This document shows, piece after piece, positions 1 through 11,890 of a DNA stretch of 64,000 bases. The position numbers and the translations under genes were made by a program. The notes beneath the pieces are model-generated. The model saw only the letters and a list, made by a program, of their open reading frames with translations. It did not search any database and was not told the origin of the DNA. Each line of letters begins with the position of its first letter. Position 1 is the stretch's first letter. Origin of the DNA: Paramecium tetraurelia (lineage: Eukaryota; Ciliophora; Oligohymenophorea; Peniculida; Parameciidae); contig NW_001799122.1 in assembly GCF_000165425.1 (NCBI RefSeq), positions 443,454-507,453 of the forward strand. Reading direction: 5' to 3'.

Positions 1-210
1 TAAGGAGAAGAAGGTAGAGTGGACATTGAGTTTTCGAGAGAATTAATGAAATTTAATGATAAAATGAAAAATTTTAATAACGAATTGATAAAAATTAATT
101 AAAACGTCTTTAATCAAGGCTTAATACATGCTGGTAAACATGATTCATAATATTCTTAGAATTCATTTCGACAGTTAGGTCAACATTAAAAGGAGAATTA
201 GCCAATCTGA
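1..210 (+). CDS. C-terminal end of an unknown gene (partial)
   Basis: Open from the first base with TAA/TAG read as Gln, ending at TGA 208-210. The 69 visible residues are rich in Asn, Gln, Lys and Phe, with no recognisable domain. It is tail-to-tail with the kinase gene that ends at 289, leaving 78 bp of AT-rich sequence between them. The reading frame is supported by the absence of TGA and by coding-like composition only; the function cannot be inferred from this fragment. Confidence 0.55.
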
Positions 211-288
211 ACCAAGCAGTATGATATGTTAAGTTATTTTTAATGACTAATATATATATATATATGTATCTATAAAGTAAAGCATTTA

Positions 289-1850
289 TCATTTTTATAC
301 ACTGGTTAATATTGAATAGATGGCATTAATATGACAAAATGTTTGCTTTTACAAGCTTTTTATGATGAATTCCCTTTAATAACCAAATTATTCAATTTGT
401 GAAATCACTCTTAAATCTAAATTCGTACTGTTTGGTTGTTGTTTTTATTATTTAATATTTATCTCTTTCAGCCATTGATGATTCATAATTTCAGTTAACG
501 TTATTCTTAGTTTTGGATTAACATTCAACATCTATTTAATTAAATCTATCATTTAAAATAAATTAGTTACCAACTGAATCGTTTGATAAATTTTGTTTCT
601 TCATCTCAATGAAATTTAATTGCCCATTTTAAATGTTATGATTCAATTCATTCATATTGTTTCCTTTGAAAGGCACCTTACCAACTAACAAAATGTAGAG
701 AAGAACTCCAGCACTCCAAATATCACTAGCAAATCCCTCATATCCAATTTTACTGAATATTATTTCAGGTGCTAAATAGGCTGGTGTCCCACATTGTTCT
801 AATATTTTCTGCCCCTTTATAATCTGTCTACTAACTCCAAAGTCACATATCTTGATCAAATCTCCTTAAAGTAAGATATTGTCCAATTTGATATCTCTGT
901 GTAAGATATTATGACTTTGGAGAGTTTAAAGAGCCAATGTCAATTAAGCAAAGATATTTTTGGCTTAGATTTCTGGGATGGGTTTCTCTTTGGTCCATTT
1001 CATCAAATCCCCACCTTCTACATACTCCATTATGATGTAGATTTGTTTTTTTGTTTCAAATACTTCATATAATTATGCAAACTATTTGTATTGGGATAAA
1101 ATTTTCATAATTGTTATTTCCTAAAATAAAATCGCATTTTTACTAACAACAATCTTTTTTTAGCACTTTCACTCTTCAAAGTTGATTTTTCAATTATTTT
1201 CATGGCTACTTTGGCACCTGTCAAAATCTGTATTCCTAAACACACTTTAGCAAAGGCTCCTTTGCCTATCACATAGCAGAGCTACCTTACTAAGGTTAGA
1301 GATTCGGTACCTTATAAAAATCAGGCGTTGAGGGAGGAATTCGCTTCTTAGTCTTTATCGTATGAGCGATTCTATTTGCCAATATTACTCTCTCTTTCAT
1401 CACTTCTTCATTTGTTGGAAAGTGTATTTCAGGTAATTGCAGAAAAAAATCCTAACAATCAAGCAATTCAGTTTCCATTCTCCCAAAATCTGGAAGCATT
1501 TTCGGAAACGACTCTTCTTTGCTTATTTAGCTACTTGATCTAGATTTTTAAGTAGTCTATTAACTGCGTGATGTCGCATTATTCCCGAGATCAATTTTTA
1601 TCTTTCCTAATTTAGATACCTATTTTGTATTTGACATTGATGTCGTTTCAGAATTCTTTACTGGCACAGGCAACCTAATAAAGTTATTCTAATTATACTA
1701 CTTAATGGCTGGGCATTGTTTGCTTACAGATCTAGACCTATCTGTTGAATTCTTGGATACTTGGTTTGAAATACTTCTAGAGCGTGTATTAGTAGATTAT
1801 GTGTTAAAATTGATGCATTTAACAGAGATATGTTTTTTCAGTTGATTCAT
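289..1850 (-). CDS. Ser/Thr protein kinase, CAMK/SNF1-related, with UBA-like segment
   Basis: Encodes about 494 aa once three introns are removed (1282-1310, 1121-1143, 546-570). A Ser/Arg-rich N-terminal extension of about 165 aa precedes a complete kinase domain: glycine loop VIGKGAFAKVCLG, the VAMK lysine, catalytic loop LHRDIKLDN, CDFGVSR, activation-segment end CGTPAYLAPE, SDIWSAGVLLYILL and the closing HQWL motif. After the domain, IEQFGYQREFIIKSLQ resembles the UBA-like autoinhibitory element of AMPK/MARK kinases. All catalytic residues are present, so it is likely active. Each intron is required: without them the frame hits TGA inside conserved motifs. The start at 1850 is the first in-frame ATG. 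Substrate unknown. Confidence 0.9.
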
Positions 1851-1879
1851 TTTTTATAACAGATAAATTTTAATTATTC

Positions 1880-2332
1880 TCAAAATAACAATAAATCAAG
1901 CCCAAATACTACGCAAATCAAGAATCCATTCAATCCTTTAGTCTTAGACCAACCACAAAGATTATAACACTCCATTAAATCTTATAATTCAAAGGTCACG
2001 GTAGATAATGTACTATTTAATAATGGTTCTTTGCAGTTCTTAAATGAAAGAGTTTAATTATAGCAAATCTCAAATCTTCCATAATTACCAAAACAATCTT
2101 CATTGTGTTTACATGCAACAATCTCCTCTGCACAATTTGTATCAACACAATTTTAAGCATCTTCTTGGGGAACAAACTTTTTTAAATTTGATGAACTCAA
2201 ACCAGAAGTAGTACCTTCATCTGTTACTTTGACTACATCAGGTTCATACTGATCAATGTAATCAGCATCGTCTTAGCCTAACTAACAAAAGGTTTATTAA
2301 AAGAACAAAGCAATAACAAGAAATTAAAGCAT
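1880..2332 (-). CDS. Small secreted or membrane-anchored Cys-rich protein
   Basis: Intron-less frame of 150 aa. It starts with a signal peptide (MLQFLVIALFF, then a small/polar stretch), followed by an acidic Asp/Glu-rich segment. A domain of about 85 residues with at least eight cysteines follows (…NCVDTNC…VACKHNEDCFG…), suggesting a disulfide-rich extracellular fold. The last 20 residues (LNGFLICVVFGLDLLLF) are hydrophobic and could be a membrane anchor or GPI signal. The chosen ATG places the hydrophobic signal at residue 2; another in-frame ATG at 2377 lies in the stop codon of the upstream gene. Family not recognised. Confidence 0.65.
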
Positions 2333-2373
2333 TTATATAAATTACATACATATTTGAGAAATAAAGTTCAAAA

Positions 2374-3380
2374 TCATTTTATCAAAAATTCTTATAATTC
2401 TTTCAAATATTGCATTGTTTGTGAGTATTGATCTTTTATGGTCTCTATTTCTTCAAATAAATTATTAAAATAATCTTCTCGAATTACCTAAGTAAATATA
2501 TAATTGCATATGTACTTAATTGACAGATTACTATAATTAACTAAAGTCATTCATTTATTAATTTAATAAGTCATGAGTTCGTTGCAAATTATAAGTAAGA
2601 TTGTCAGTTTTTTATTTCAATACTTCTACTTCGGTTAGATTATCTTTAGACGTTATTCGCTCAATTTTTTTTTAGATTTGAATTGATACATCCAAAAATG
2701 ACTTTAATGATTAATCAACCTAATAATCCATTTTCATGATACATGCTAATTATATTCTATAATTCTTTTGTCTGTTTAATTCTTATGGGATTGAAAGGCT
2801 TCATCCAGTTATTTCAATTTCAATTCAAATTTCCCTATTCTTTACAATAGCAAGGTGAGTTTCTCTTAAATTCCATTAAAGTAATCTGCACTTGATTTAT
2901 TGTTTTGTTAATACTATCTGTTTGTTTTTTCACTAAGTTAATTTAATATATATACCTCAATTGTAATCTTTCTTCAATCTATTCAAATCTCCTTTCAAAT
3001 TCATTAAGCAACATAACCAAAGCTGAATCATTGTTATTACTCTGATATTTAGAGGCGTTATCCCTCATAGAATCATATGATTTTTTTTAGCACTCCTCCA
3101 TAATGCTATTCTTTTTTGAATTAAACCTATCATTTTCAATAGATTATAAATTAAAAGATATGCTTTAATTTTATGTTTTCATAGGTACTGCATTTGCCTC
3201 AATTGAATTAGTGAGTAAATATTAATCATTATAACTCTCATTTTAAGCTAATTATTTTTCAATCAAGAGTAATTTTTCATCTAAAGTTCTGTTGTTCTGG
3301 TTCTAGTTTTCCTTCTGGGTTCTTCTATTAATCATTCTAAATTCATCGATGCTATTAGCTCTTTAATTTATTTTTGACAT
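2374..3380 (-). CDS. Coiled-coil protein of unknown function
   Basis: 310 aa after removal of three introns (2933-2955, 2720-2742, 2488-2515), which give an exact multiple of three. The N-terminal third is Asn/Gln/Ser-rich and probably disordered. From about residue 130 on, heptad-like sequence (LLNEFERRFEQIEERLQL…, LLLQRIGKFELKLKQLDEAF…) predicts extended coiled coil to the C-terminus. No enzymatic motif seen. Could be cytoskeletal or ciliary; that is inference from composition only. The start at 3380 is followed by an uninterrupted frame; 122 bp separate it from the divergent lipase-like gene. Confidence 0.6.
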
Positions 3381-3502
3381 ATTTGAATTTGAATACTTAT
3401 TAATTTATAAATTTTTTAATATTAATTATCAAAGGCATAATTTTATTCGAAAGAACTTTTTATTTAAAAAAAATAAAAAATACATAATTTTTATTTTTGA
3501 AG

Positions 3503-4747
3503 ATGATAAGAAACAGTAGTTCATATAGCATTTAGGAGTCAACATACCAAATTTAAAAACCTAGTTCGAATTTAGACATGAATTGTACCAATAAACACTT
3601 ATAAAAGCTTCAATGTGTTTAAGTCAAGAATTCTAATAAAATAGATCATTGAACAAATAATATGCCAATAGATTTTTAGGTGAATGGCATGAGGAGACCT
3701 ATCGGGTAACGAGAAAATATGTTCCTTCCCAGACAAAAGGATTAAATCTGTATACAACCTATTGCACCCCAGAAAATCCAATTGCAACAATAGTAATACT
3801 TCACGGGTATGGAGATCATTCTGGTAGATACTTTCACGTAAGATAAGCCATCATCATTAGGTTGCAGATGAATATGCGAAATATGGGTTTTAAGTCATTT
3901 TATATGACTAAAGGGGATTTGGTAATTCAGGTGGCATCAGAAGCCATGCAGATATCAAATAAATGCATTAAGATCTAGAATGCATTTTAGAAACAATAGA
4001 AAGATCCTAATCAATATTTTTATAATGCTAATCTCTAGGTGCTGCGGTTGGATTAAGTTTCTGTATTGCAAATCCGTCAATTATCCTCTAAGGAGTCATA
4101 GTAGTAAATCCATATCTTTAATTTGCCGAAAAATATGGATTTTTTAAAAGGATGTTGCTTACTGTAATGAATAAGATAATTCCTGTATAATTTCTAAGTT
4201 ATTTTAAGGGTCTCATGGTTAATTCCTATATAGATTATGGCCATTGCAGTAAAAACAATAACATAATCAAGAGTGTTGCTGAGGATAGTCTTGTACAACC
4301 CTTTATGAGTATTGGAATGGCTTATAACATATTGCAGTTGGATTCTTATATATTACCCAATGCTAACTAGTAAAACATTAGAGTTATTTAAGATTCACTT
4401 AACCTTTATTGATTTTACATGGGAAAGAAGACAAAGTGGCCAGTCATATGAATTCAGTAGAATTATATCGTGAAGCAGGATCGAAGGACAAGACATTAAA
4501 ATTATTTGATAAAGGATTCCACGAACTCCAGAATGATGTAGAATTTGAAAGAGTGAAAAACGTCATCCTCAATTGGTGTTAAAAATAAATTAACAAAGAT
4601 AAGAGAATTAGTATTATATCAAAAACATATTTTAGGTTATTTAAGAGGGCTAAGTCATGGTTTAATTGCCAAGAACAATAATAGTTCGAAATTCTTAGTT
4701 CTTTCTTGGATTTTTATATATTTCATGTTAAAAAAGTAAAAATTTGA
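3503..4747 (+). CDS. Monoacylglycerol lipase-like alpha/beta hydrolase
   Basis: 391 aa with introns at 3585-3607, 3838-3860 and 4370-4392 (two end in AAG rather than TAG; both are needed to hold the frame). The fold is clear: ILHGYGDHSGRY with the oxyanion region, YDQRGFGNSGG, and a nucleophile-elbow region CQSLGAAVGL. The acid and histidine regions are LLILHGKEDKVAS and DKGFHELQ. The family normally has GHSLGG with serine; here C-Q-S-L-G keeps the serine in place. Probably hydrolyses monoacylglycerols or lysophospholipids at membranes. A 60-residue basic C-terminal tail (rich in Lys, Phe, Gln) is extra relative to the family. Confidence 0.85.
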
Positions 4748-5630
4748 AGTATTTATTAGTAAAATGAAAAATCTTGGAAAAATTGCTAAATCTATTTGTA
4801 TTTTAGCATTGATGATTGCATCTCTTATTGTTCGTATTAGATGGTGATTATTGTTTAACAAAATTTTAATTTAATTTAATTTAAAAGTATATCATATAAA
4901 TTGTTTTATAATTCCTTTTACACTCATGCATTTCACTAAAATCTAAAAGAATTCAATAGCAGGATTCTATTGCACACATGTACAATACTTGTAAAATTTT
5001 ATAATGATTGAAATAAAATAAAAATGAGAATGCATTAAATAAAATTTCATTTAATAAGTTGCAATTCCTTTAAATTAATTATAATTACCAAAAGAGAGCA
5101 TGTTAATAACAATTATTATATGTTTTTTTATTGAAGATTTTTATGCTCCAAAAACTAACAATAAAATTCTTAAGAATTATGTTTAGTTTAAATGATTAGA
5201 ATCAATAGAGGAATTTATTATATATTTAAGATTCTATAAAACCTATTGAAGTGACGAAACATGTAAAAATATTCTACTCTCTTAATATATTTATAATTCT
5301 AATTCATTTTAATTTCAGAATTGCATATCTCTTAAATAGATGATAAAGTTTTTATTAATAATAGTAGTTTATCTCATTTCTATTGGTATAGATAATAAAG
5401 AAACTTTAATGCTAAAATATTATTTTGCTTTTCTACTCTTAGGAGTTCCATAATGCCTCCTATTTGAAATAAATTATATCGATAGTTATGAGTATCTGTA
5501 AAATCAAATTTATACCCCATAATTAGGCAATTTTTTATAAAATAATTAGCAACTCTTATGTTTAATATTCCTTTGGTTATTTATACTTTAATAATTATTA
5601 ATTTCTATTAGAATCAGTTTATATCATAAA
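4748..5630. other. Intergenic interval with a possible relic ORF
   Basis: About 880 bp of AT-rich sequence, the longest gap in the first 20 kb. The only coding-like signal is on the minus strand at 5374-5520: 48 codons starting MGYKFDFTDTHNYRY and ending before TGA, whose composition looks like protein (…FQIGGIMELLRVEK…) and whose frame also stays open upstream. It may be a small gene or a remnant of a lost one. Nothing else seen. Confidence 0.35.
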
Positions 5631-6470
5631 ATGTTATAGAATGATTGTTTAGAAAATGAAGATCCATAGAAGGAAGAAAAAGAACAATGTATGATTTGCA
5701 GAAATATGATTTTGAAAGCTGAATTAAAATAACATTAAATGAACTGCATGAATACTTTGTCCTTAACTGATTAGGAATTCTTGGATGAATAATTAGCTCA
5801 ATTAATTAGAGATTAGAATTTTTTGTCTACTATCTTTACAACTAAAAAACCCAACGATAGCCAAAACGAAGCTCAAATTGACCCTACTCAATAATAAAAA
5901 ATAATAGGAGTGGAGATAGAATAAAAATAAGCATAAAATCAGAAATAAAATGACAACATAATATAAAATGTTTTGGAATCCAATAAAATATCTGAAAAAC
6001 AATTTAATGTAATTCTTTTTTTATTTTAAGCGATAAAAGAATGCTGATTAAAATGAATAATTTTCATAGAACATCCATTTAGATGATATTTTGATGATAT
6101 AATCATAATAGTAATAAAAAGAATAATAATTAAAATAATAGTAGTAATAATAGTAATAAAAATAATAGTAGTAATAATAATAGTAATAACACTAGTAATG
6201 TTAATAGTAATAATAGTAGTAATAATAATAGTAATAATAATTGTAATAATAAAAATAATAGTAATAATAATAATAGTAGTAATAATTTTAATAATAAAAA
6301 TAATAGTAATAATACTAATAATAATCATAATAATAATAGTAGTAATAATAATAGTAATAATACTAATAATAGTAGTAATAATAAAAGTAATAATACTAGT
6401 AATAATAATAGTAATAATAGTAATAATAATATTAATAATAGTAATAATAATAGTAGTAATATTAGTTGCA

Positions 6471-6548
<78 letters not shown>

Positions 6549-7521
6549 GTAGTAATAATAATAATTGTAACAATAATAAGAGGTAGGCGATTTATAAAAG
6601 AACACTTCATAGAATAAAAAATATGAAAAGCCATAAAATGATTTAATGCTATAAGATGAAAGTAAATAATTATAAAATGATCAATTAAAATAAGTAAATT
6701 CATAACAATAAAAACCATAGAATAAACAATAAGAAAAAAAATTTGAGAAGAAGTAAAAACTCAACTTTGGAAACTAAACTATATAAATTGAGCCGAACTT
6801 TAATTAATTTGAAAATAAAGATAAAATAAACTATAAAACCGCAAACAAAGAGAAGATTGATTTGAGGAAAAAAATTGATCAAACAAATTTGTAATCTTAT
6901 GAACCAATGCTCTTAGCGGCAGAATAAATTAATTCAAAGAAAGAGAAAACTAATACTGAAAAACAAAATAGTGTAGATGGTGGAAAATAACAATAAATAC
7001 CAAATCCTATTCCTATTCCTTAAGTTAAACGGACACTCTAACTATAAAATTAATATATATCTATGAAATATGAAATATAGAGACCATAGACTGTAAATAA
7101 AAGCCCTATAAATTATGAATAATAATAAAGATTTGTATAACCACCTTTTCCACTTTATAGCATGCAATAATAATAGCAACCAAACTAGAAAAAGTTCGAA
7201 TACATACCTGGTATGAGACTAACAAATTATTAAGTCAATTAGTTAAGTTAGGAAGATGTTTATGAGTATTTCACTAATTTAGCATTAGAGGAATAGGTTG
7301 GATACTAAAGTAAAATCTTCTAGTTAGAAAAAAAAAAAGTTTAAATTAATGAAGTTGGAAGTTGCCCAATCTGTATGGAGGATATCTAACCTTCGAAAGA
7401 ACCAAATGATGTGTAATTGGATTGTAAACATTAGTTTCACTTTGATTGCATTAAAAGATGGCTTTAAACTTAGAAAAATTGCCCGATCTGCAAGAATCAT
7501 GTTGATTTATGCTTCACATGA
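5631..7521 (+). CDS. RING-H2 protein (probable E3 ubiquitin ligase) with giant polyQ tract
   Basis: 622 aa after removal of one 22-nt intron (6009-6030); the total is an exact multiple of three, which fixes the frame of the repeat tract. An N-terminal CMIC…HQMNC motif looks like a small zinc finger. A glutamine tract (6106-6579) follows, then a Q/N/K-rich linker. A C-terminal RING-H2 domain, C-P-I-C-M-E-D, CKHQFHFDCIKRWL, NCPICKNH, has all expected metal ligands. RING-H2 domains recruit E2 enzymes, so ubiquitin ligase activity is inferred. Substrate unknown. The intron ends AAG. Confidence 0.85.
6106..6579 (+). repeat. Glutamine tract coded by TAA/TAG (158 codons)
   Basis: In the frame fixed by the flanking exons, nearly every codon is TAA or TAG, both glutamine here, with scattered AAA, CAC, TAT and TTA substitutions. 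About 20 codons near 6478-6546 form a pure TAA array. The other forward frame would read poly-Asn/Ser, and the opposite strand gives Ile/Leu runs; these are shadows. The many TAA/TAG interruptions are synonymous in the Gln frame but would change Asn to Ser in the neighbouring frame, which argues for the Gln frame. Confidence 0.9.
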
Positions 7522-7651
7522 ATAAATTGATAAAAAATATCTTGCTTATTATTTTAAACATTATTTCACAAATATGACGTACATTAATTTATACAAATTG
7601 GTTCACTATTTTGAATAAACAAATTAATAATATAAATTTTGAAATTTAGAT

Positions 7652-8920
7652 ATGCAATAGATTTCCCCTGAGGTTGAGCAACATCTTTCTGAATTATTGA
7701 AGCCTGTTCTTGAAAGAGTGGAAGAATTAAAAATTAGAGATCAATAAAATGAAGACTAAATCAATTCACTTGTTGAGGAATTGACTTAATTAAGACACTT
7801 AGTTAACTCTCTTAAGCCTTTGAAATCGGAGGAAGAGAAAAGTACAATTCATAATCAATATTATTAGAATAAATAAAGCAAGAATAAAAGAAAGATAATA
7901 ATGGAAATCATGGTAAGCAATATTATTATAAATTCAATTTTATTAGAAAACAAAAAACCTGATCGTCCTTAAACTGGTGTTGTCTAAAAGAATGATTAAA
8001 ATAAGGTCAAGGAGCCTCGACCTTAAACAGGTCAAAAACCTTTGAGTTAAAGTGTAATTGTAGATAAGACAGCTACAACTGAGGCTGATAAAGGTATTTG
8101 AATTATATAATTATATAGTAACATTGAAATCTCCACGAGATTCCACATAAAAGCAACCAAAACCATAAGGATAGCCATAATAGCAACCTCCATAACCTAA
8201 ACCAAAACCTTAAAATTAGCCTGATTAGAAAGATAAAAAAGATCAAAAGGATACAAAACCTCATGGTTAAGGTAAGATTAAATATAATATTTAAAAGAAC
8301 AACCTCAAAAATAGGCATAGCCTCCAAAAGATGAAAAAAAAGTAGATAAGCCAAAATAAAATAAATAAAATCCTCCTGTCTAACCAGAGAAAACAGAAAA
8401 GCCAAAGGAAGCTCCAAAAAAGTCAGATAAGCCATAAGACTAAAAAGGTAATGGTTCATCAAAAAATCAACCCAAAACAAATGATAAAAAGGCAGAACCA
8501 AAATAAGATGATAAGAAAATAGTAAAAAAAGGAAAATAACCAGCTGCTCAAACAGGAGATTAATAATAAACAGATGAACAATTTTAATAATAATAATAGG
8601 CTTCTTAAGTCAATTAAGAACCAAATTCAGCTGAAAAATTATCAAAAGAAAACCATTCAGAATAGAATGAGTAATAATAAGAAAACCATTAGGAATAAAA
8701 TGAATAATAATAAGAAAACCATTAAGAGAACCATTAAGAAAATCATTAAGAAAATGCGAATAATGGATAAGATGTTGAATAGCATGCACAAGAACAACCC
8801 TAGGGGGAATAAAATTAATTTTAGAGCCAAGAACACTAAGAAGAATAAATTTAATAAGAAAATTAGGAGAATAATTAACCAAAAGAAGAACCATAAGGTT
8901 AAGAACAAGAAGTAATTTGA
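7652..8920 (+). CDS. Disordered Gln/Lys/Pro-rich protein with ENHQ repeats
   Basis: 385 aa after four introns (7842-7867, 7913-7946, 8094-8118, 8272-8297). The first 60 residues (…EHLSELLKPVLERVEELK…LVEELTQLRHLVNSLK) look like a coiled coil. The rest is low complexity: PQPKPKPQ-type and KPKEAPKK-type segments, then a Gln/Glu/Asn/His-rich tail with tandem ENHQ and EQNEQQQ units at 8648-8756. No catalytic domain is seen. The second and first introns together total 60 nt, so skipping both also leaves an open frame; removing both gives the more natural sequence. Possibly a scaffold; no family recognised. Confidence 0.6.
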
Positions 8921-8991
8921 GCTTATATAAATTATAAGTACAACAATATAATGTCTAAGTATTTTAATTAATTTCTATTTAATCAACTTTA

Positions 8992-9574
8992 ATGTCGAGC
9001 CTAAACTAAATTACTCGCTTTTCAGAACAAGAATCTTTAATGGATATAAAATCAGAAGTAAAAGTAACAAGTAAATTAGTTCATGAGAAGAATCAACAAA
9101 AACAATATGAAAATGGAATTATCTGAAAGAAAGCATGATGATGGCTCTTTAGAAAAATCAATCAAAATAACTCCTATGACTACAGGAGACTTCATAGGAA
9201 TATGGGCTATTGCAATCTTAAAGAGTTTATTTCTAATATGTTTTCTTTTGATGGCCTATGAAATATATTAGGATATTCAAGCTCATATTGATATTTAAAA
9301 AACTAAGGTTTTAATAGAAATGAAAAATTGTGCTGCAGAATTTGATTAAAATTAATGTTCAGAAAATTACTTAATTGAATCTATGTCTGAAAAATGCAAG
9401 GAATTAGAAATCTGCAAAAATTACAATATAGAAATGAAAGTTAGAACACAATAACTTTGGTTATAAGTCATAGGAAATTCATTTGAAAATATGTTCAAAG
9501 CGCTTTCTCTAAAAACTTGTATCATGATCTCTTTTATAAGCATCATAACTAGTATTATATTTATTAAAAATTGA
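8992..9574 (+). CDS. Brl1/Brr6-like nuclear-envelope membrane protein
   Basis: 186 aa with a 22-nt intron at 9058-9079. A hydrophobic segment (GIWAIAILKSLFLICFLLMA) is followed by a luminal-type region with the spacing C-x6-N-x-C … C-x6-C (MKNCAAEFDQNQC, EKCKELEIC). A second hydrophobic segment closes the protein (TCIMISFISIITSIIFI). This two-membrane-span, four-cysteine layout matches the Brl1/Brr6 family, which works in nuclear pore assembly and membrane homeostasis. Identification rests on motif pattern, so moderate. The frame upstream of 8992 is also open, to an ATG at 8951. Confidence 0.55.
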
Positions 9575-9870
9575 TCATTCATTTATTTCTTTATGTAAAT
9601 AGTCCTTCCACAAAATAATGTTGTTGCTTTTAAATTAAGGATGTACTAAAATTATTCTCATTATGTGTTTGATTTTTATATTTTATCCTCAAAATCAACT
9701 AGCAAGACGACTTATGAGAATTCAAATATTTCGAATAAGTATGAAATTGTTATAAAATTCTATTTTTTAGAAGAATAAAATTAAAAACAATCAAAATTAG
9801 AAGGAGATTAATTTACCATCTCATATTTTAATAGAATTAAAATTATATAATATTAGCCATTATGTTTATA
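9575..9870. other. Convergent intergenic interval
   Basis: About 300 bp between the Brl1/Brr6-like gene and the end of COX15. A plus-strand frame stays open from an ATG near 9641 into the COX15 3' end, but with one stop codon such frames arise often and its composition is not convincing. Nothing else seen. Confidence 0.4.
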
Positions 9871-11185
9871 TCAAACAAATTACTTTAAATAATTTCTGTA
9901 AGGCACGCTTGGTCTTCTAACACTATGACATAGTAAAAGACTTGCTGTAAGAACATTTAAAGCGTTAAATTGATGGATACTTCCTGAATGAACTTAAACC
10001 TAGAATAATAGTGCTGCTTACCTAATTGAGCAACGCAACAATTCCTGTGAGTAGTTAATAATTTAGAACTCCATAAAGGGCATAACACATGTACCTTGCT
10101 TGTTTTGGAAGATTGCTCTTATATGCTAAATAAGTAATATATGATCCAAAGGTGTATGTTAAATATGCAGCATTCCTATGGTTGAATTGTACCCTAAAAT
10201 ATAGTTAGCTATTATTACATCACAACATTCTCAAAAAAGTTCTTATAAAATGGTGATGCTTTAAATAAATTGGCTGGAACTATTTATCCATTCATAGTTG
10301 GCCATGTATTGAAAACCTTTCCTGCATCTATACCTGCCATAGCAGCTCCAGTTAATAAATTGATGGCAACTAAATGAATCAAACCAATTCCAAGTCCTCT
10401 GAATTTAAGGTGTGTTTTATAATTTTCTGGGGTTATTTATAAATGTTGGGGTTTTTTAAAAAGAGTGGCAGCATTCCATATTAAAAGAGAATATAATGAC
10501 AAAGCCATTGATAAATGCACTGTAAGTCTATAAGTTGAAACTCTGGGCTTTTGTTAATACTCAGGTTTGGGACGATCTAATCCTGATTTGACCATCCACC
10601 ATCCAATTAAGCCTTATAATAATCCAAGTCCACCAATGGTTCCAAGTCTTTTTGCATACTATGGTTTAATCCATTTCATAGCTGTAAATGCAGCTAAGGG
10701 TAATACATAAAGAGCTCCCAAAGTTGATCCAGATACTCTATGTAAGTATTCAACAATAAAGATTTTCTTGAATTTCTCTAAATCAATAGGAGTATGTTAA
10801 TATTCTGGAAACTGTTTGTAATAGTCAAATTCCTTCTCCCAATCGGCTTGATTTCTTGGGTATGCGTATTCTATTGGTTTCCATTTTGTCATAGATAACC
10901 CTAAATATAATTCAACATATATGAACCTGAATGAGTAAGTCTAGTGTATCCACCTAACAAGACCATAAAATACACTCCTCCTGCACAAAGAAGCAACCAT
11001 CCTCCCAATAGCCATCTTTTTGATGGATCTACCCATTCATTGACTGGGTCTTCGAAATGAGCATTTCTGTCAAATTTTGCATTCTTACTAGCTTCAGCAT
11101 TCGAGAATTTGTAGAATCTATTATTTTACAGAGGCTTTAGAGTTGTGGTTAAATTTTTGAATGTTCTTATTCTTGAAAATAGCAT
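9871..11185 (-). CDS. COX15: COX15, heme A synthase
   Basis: 413 aa, three introns, exact frame. It begins with a basic Arg/Phe mitochondrial presequence (MLFSRIRTFKNL). Family blocks follow: GWLLLCAGGVYFMVLLGGYTR, IFIVEYLHRVSG, LGLLQGLIGWWMVKSGL, YRLTVHLSMAL, VAINLLTGAAMAGIDAG, FNHRNAAYLTY and VHSGSIHQFNALNVLTASLLLCHS. The heme-ligand histidines of the family lie in EYLHRVSG, TVHLS, FNHR and SIHQ. It converts heme O to heme A for cytochrome c oxidase in the inner mitochondrial membrane. The first intron begins GTT instead of GTA; the family block across it (LTHSGLSMTKWKP) supports the junction. Confidence 0.95.
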
Positions 11186-11243
11186 AAAAATGATATAAAA
11201 TTAAAATAAAGACTAGATCTGTATTAATAATTAAAAATTAATT

Positions 11244-11552
11244 ATGGACGAGCCAAGCGAACAAGAAATTGACGAACTTTAAAATTAATACTTTCAGGAT
11301 AAGATGTTTAGAGTTTGTGCAAAAGCTGTTATTAATGATGATGCATATTTTAATAGATTATATGAACCAGAATATTTGCAAGGTTTAGCTGATAGAGCAA
11401 AAGACTAAAAGGAGAAGAATGATATTCTTAACCAAAAGAAAAAAGTAGAGTTCAATTAAAATAATGTAAAAGAAATGTTTTATTAATGCTTTAATCGATA
11501 CTTCTATGTTTATGGTGTATTACAATAAGTAGCCCATGCAGAAGAGGATTGA
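11244..11552 (+). CDS. Small acidic/helical unknown protein
   Basis: Intron-less frame of 102 aa starting MDEPSEQEIDELQ and ending AHAEED. It contains a likely helical central part (DKMFRVCAKAVINDDAYFNRLYEPEYLQGL) followed by a charged, Lys/Asn-rich stretch and a Tyr/Phe-rich end. No signal peptide or membrane segment. It is divergent from COX15 with 58 bp between start codons, so the two may share a promoter. Family not recognised. Confidence 0.55.
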
Positions 11553-11890
11553 TAATCTAATAAAACTATTAATAATTTAATTATTCTCTCTAAATCATTC
11601 ACAAGAGCAATCTTAATTCTAATATGCAATATAATTAGAAATCATATATAATAATATATTTTATTCTTTAACAACAATTTTAATACATCTAGATATTTCT
11701 TATTATTTGAGTTACTAAGAATTCTTTTTCAATTTCAAATTTTGGAAAAATAATTATAAAATACGCATTACAATTTTGAATGAAATGTAAAAATACTTCA
11801 ATTTAGTTATCTGATGTTTATTGATTTAGAAAATGACAATCTTATATAATACTAATTTAAACATAATATGTTGAGAGAATTCATTATATT
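11553..11890. other. Intergenic interval, AT-rich
   Basis: About 340 bp between two convergent small genes. No sustained coding-like frame and no structured element noted on reading. Confidence 0.4.

Noticed and set aside
240-275. Short TA dinucleotide run as a telomere or recombination site
   Set aside because: Simple AT repeat at a gene end; no G4T2/G3T3 telomere-like repeats occur in the window.
6198-6717. Poly-Ile, poly-Leu and poly-Asn reading frames over the trinucleotide array
   Set aside because: They are frame or strand shadows of the Gln tract; flanking exons and the exact coding length fix the TAA/TAG frame.
8103-8908. Long minus-strand ORFs rich in Leu/Phe opposite the disordered protein gene
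   Set aside because: Antisense shadows of the Q/K-rich plus-strand gene, whose four introns give a consistent frame.
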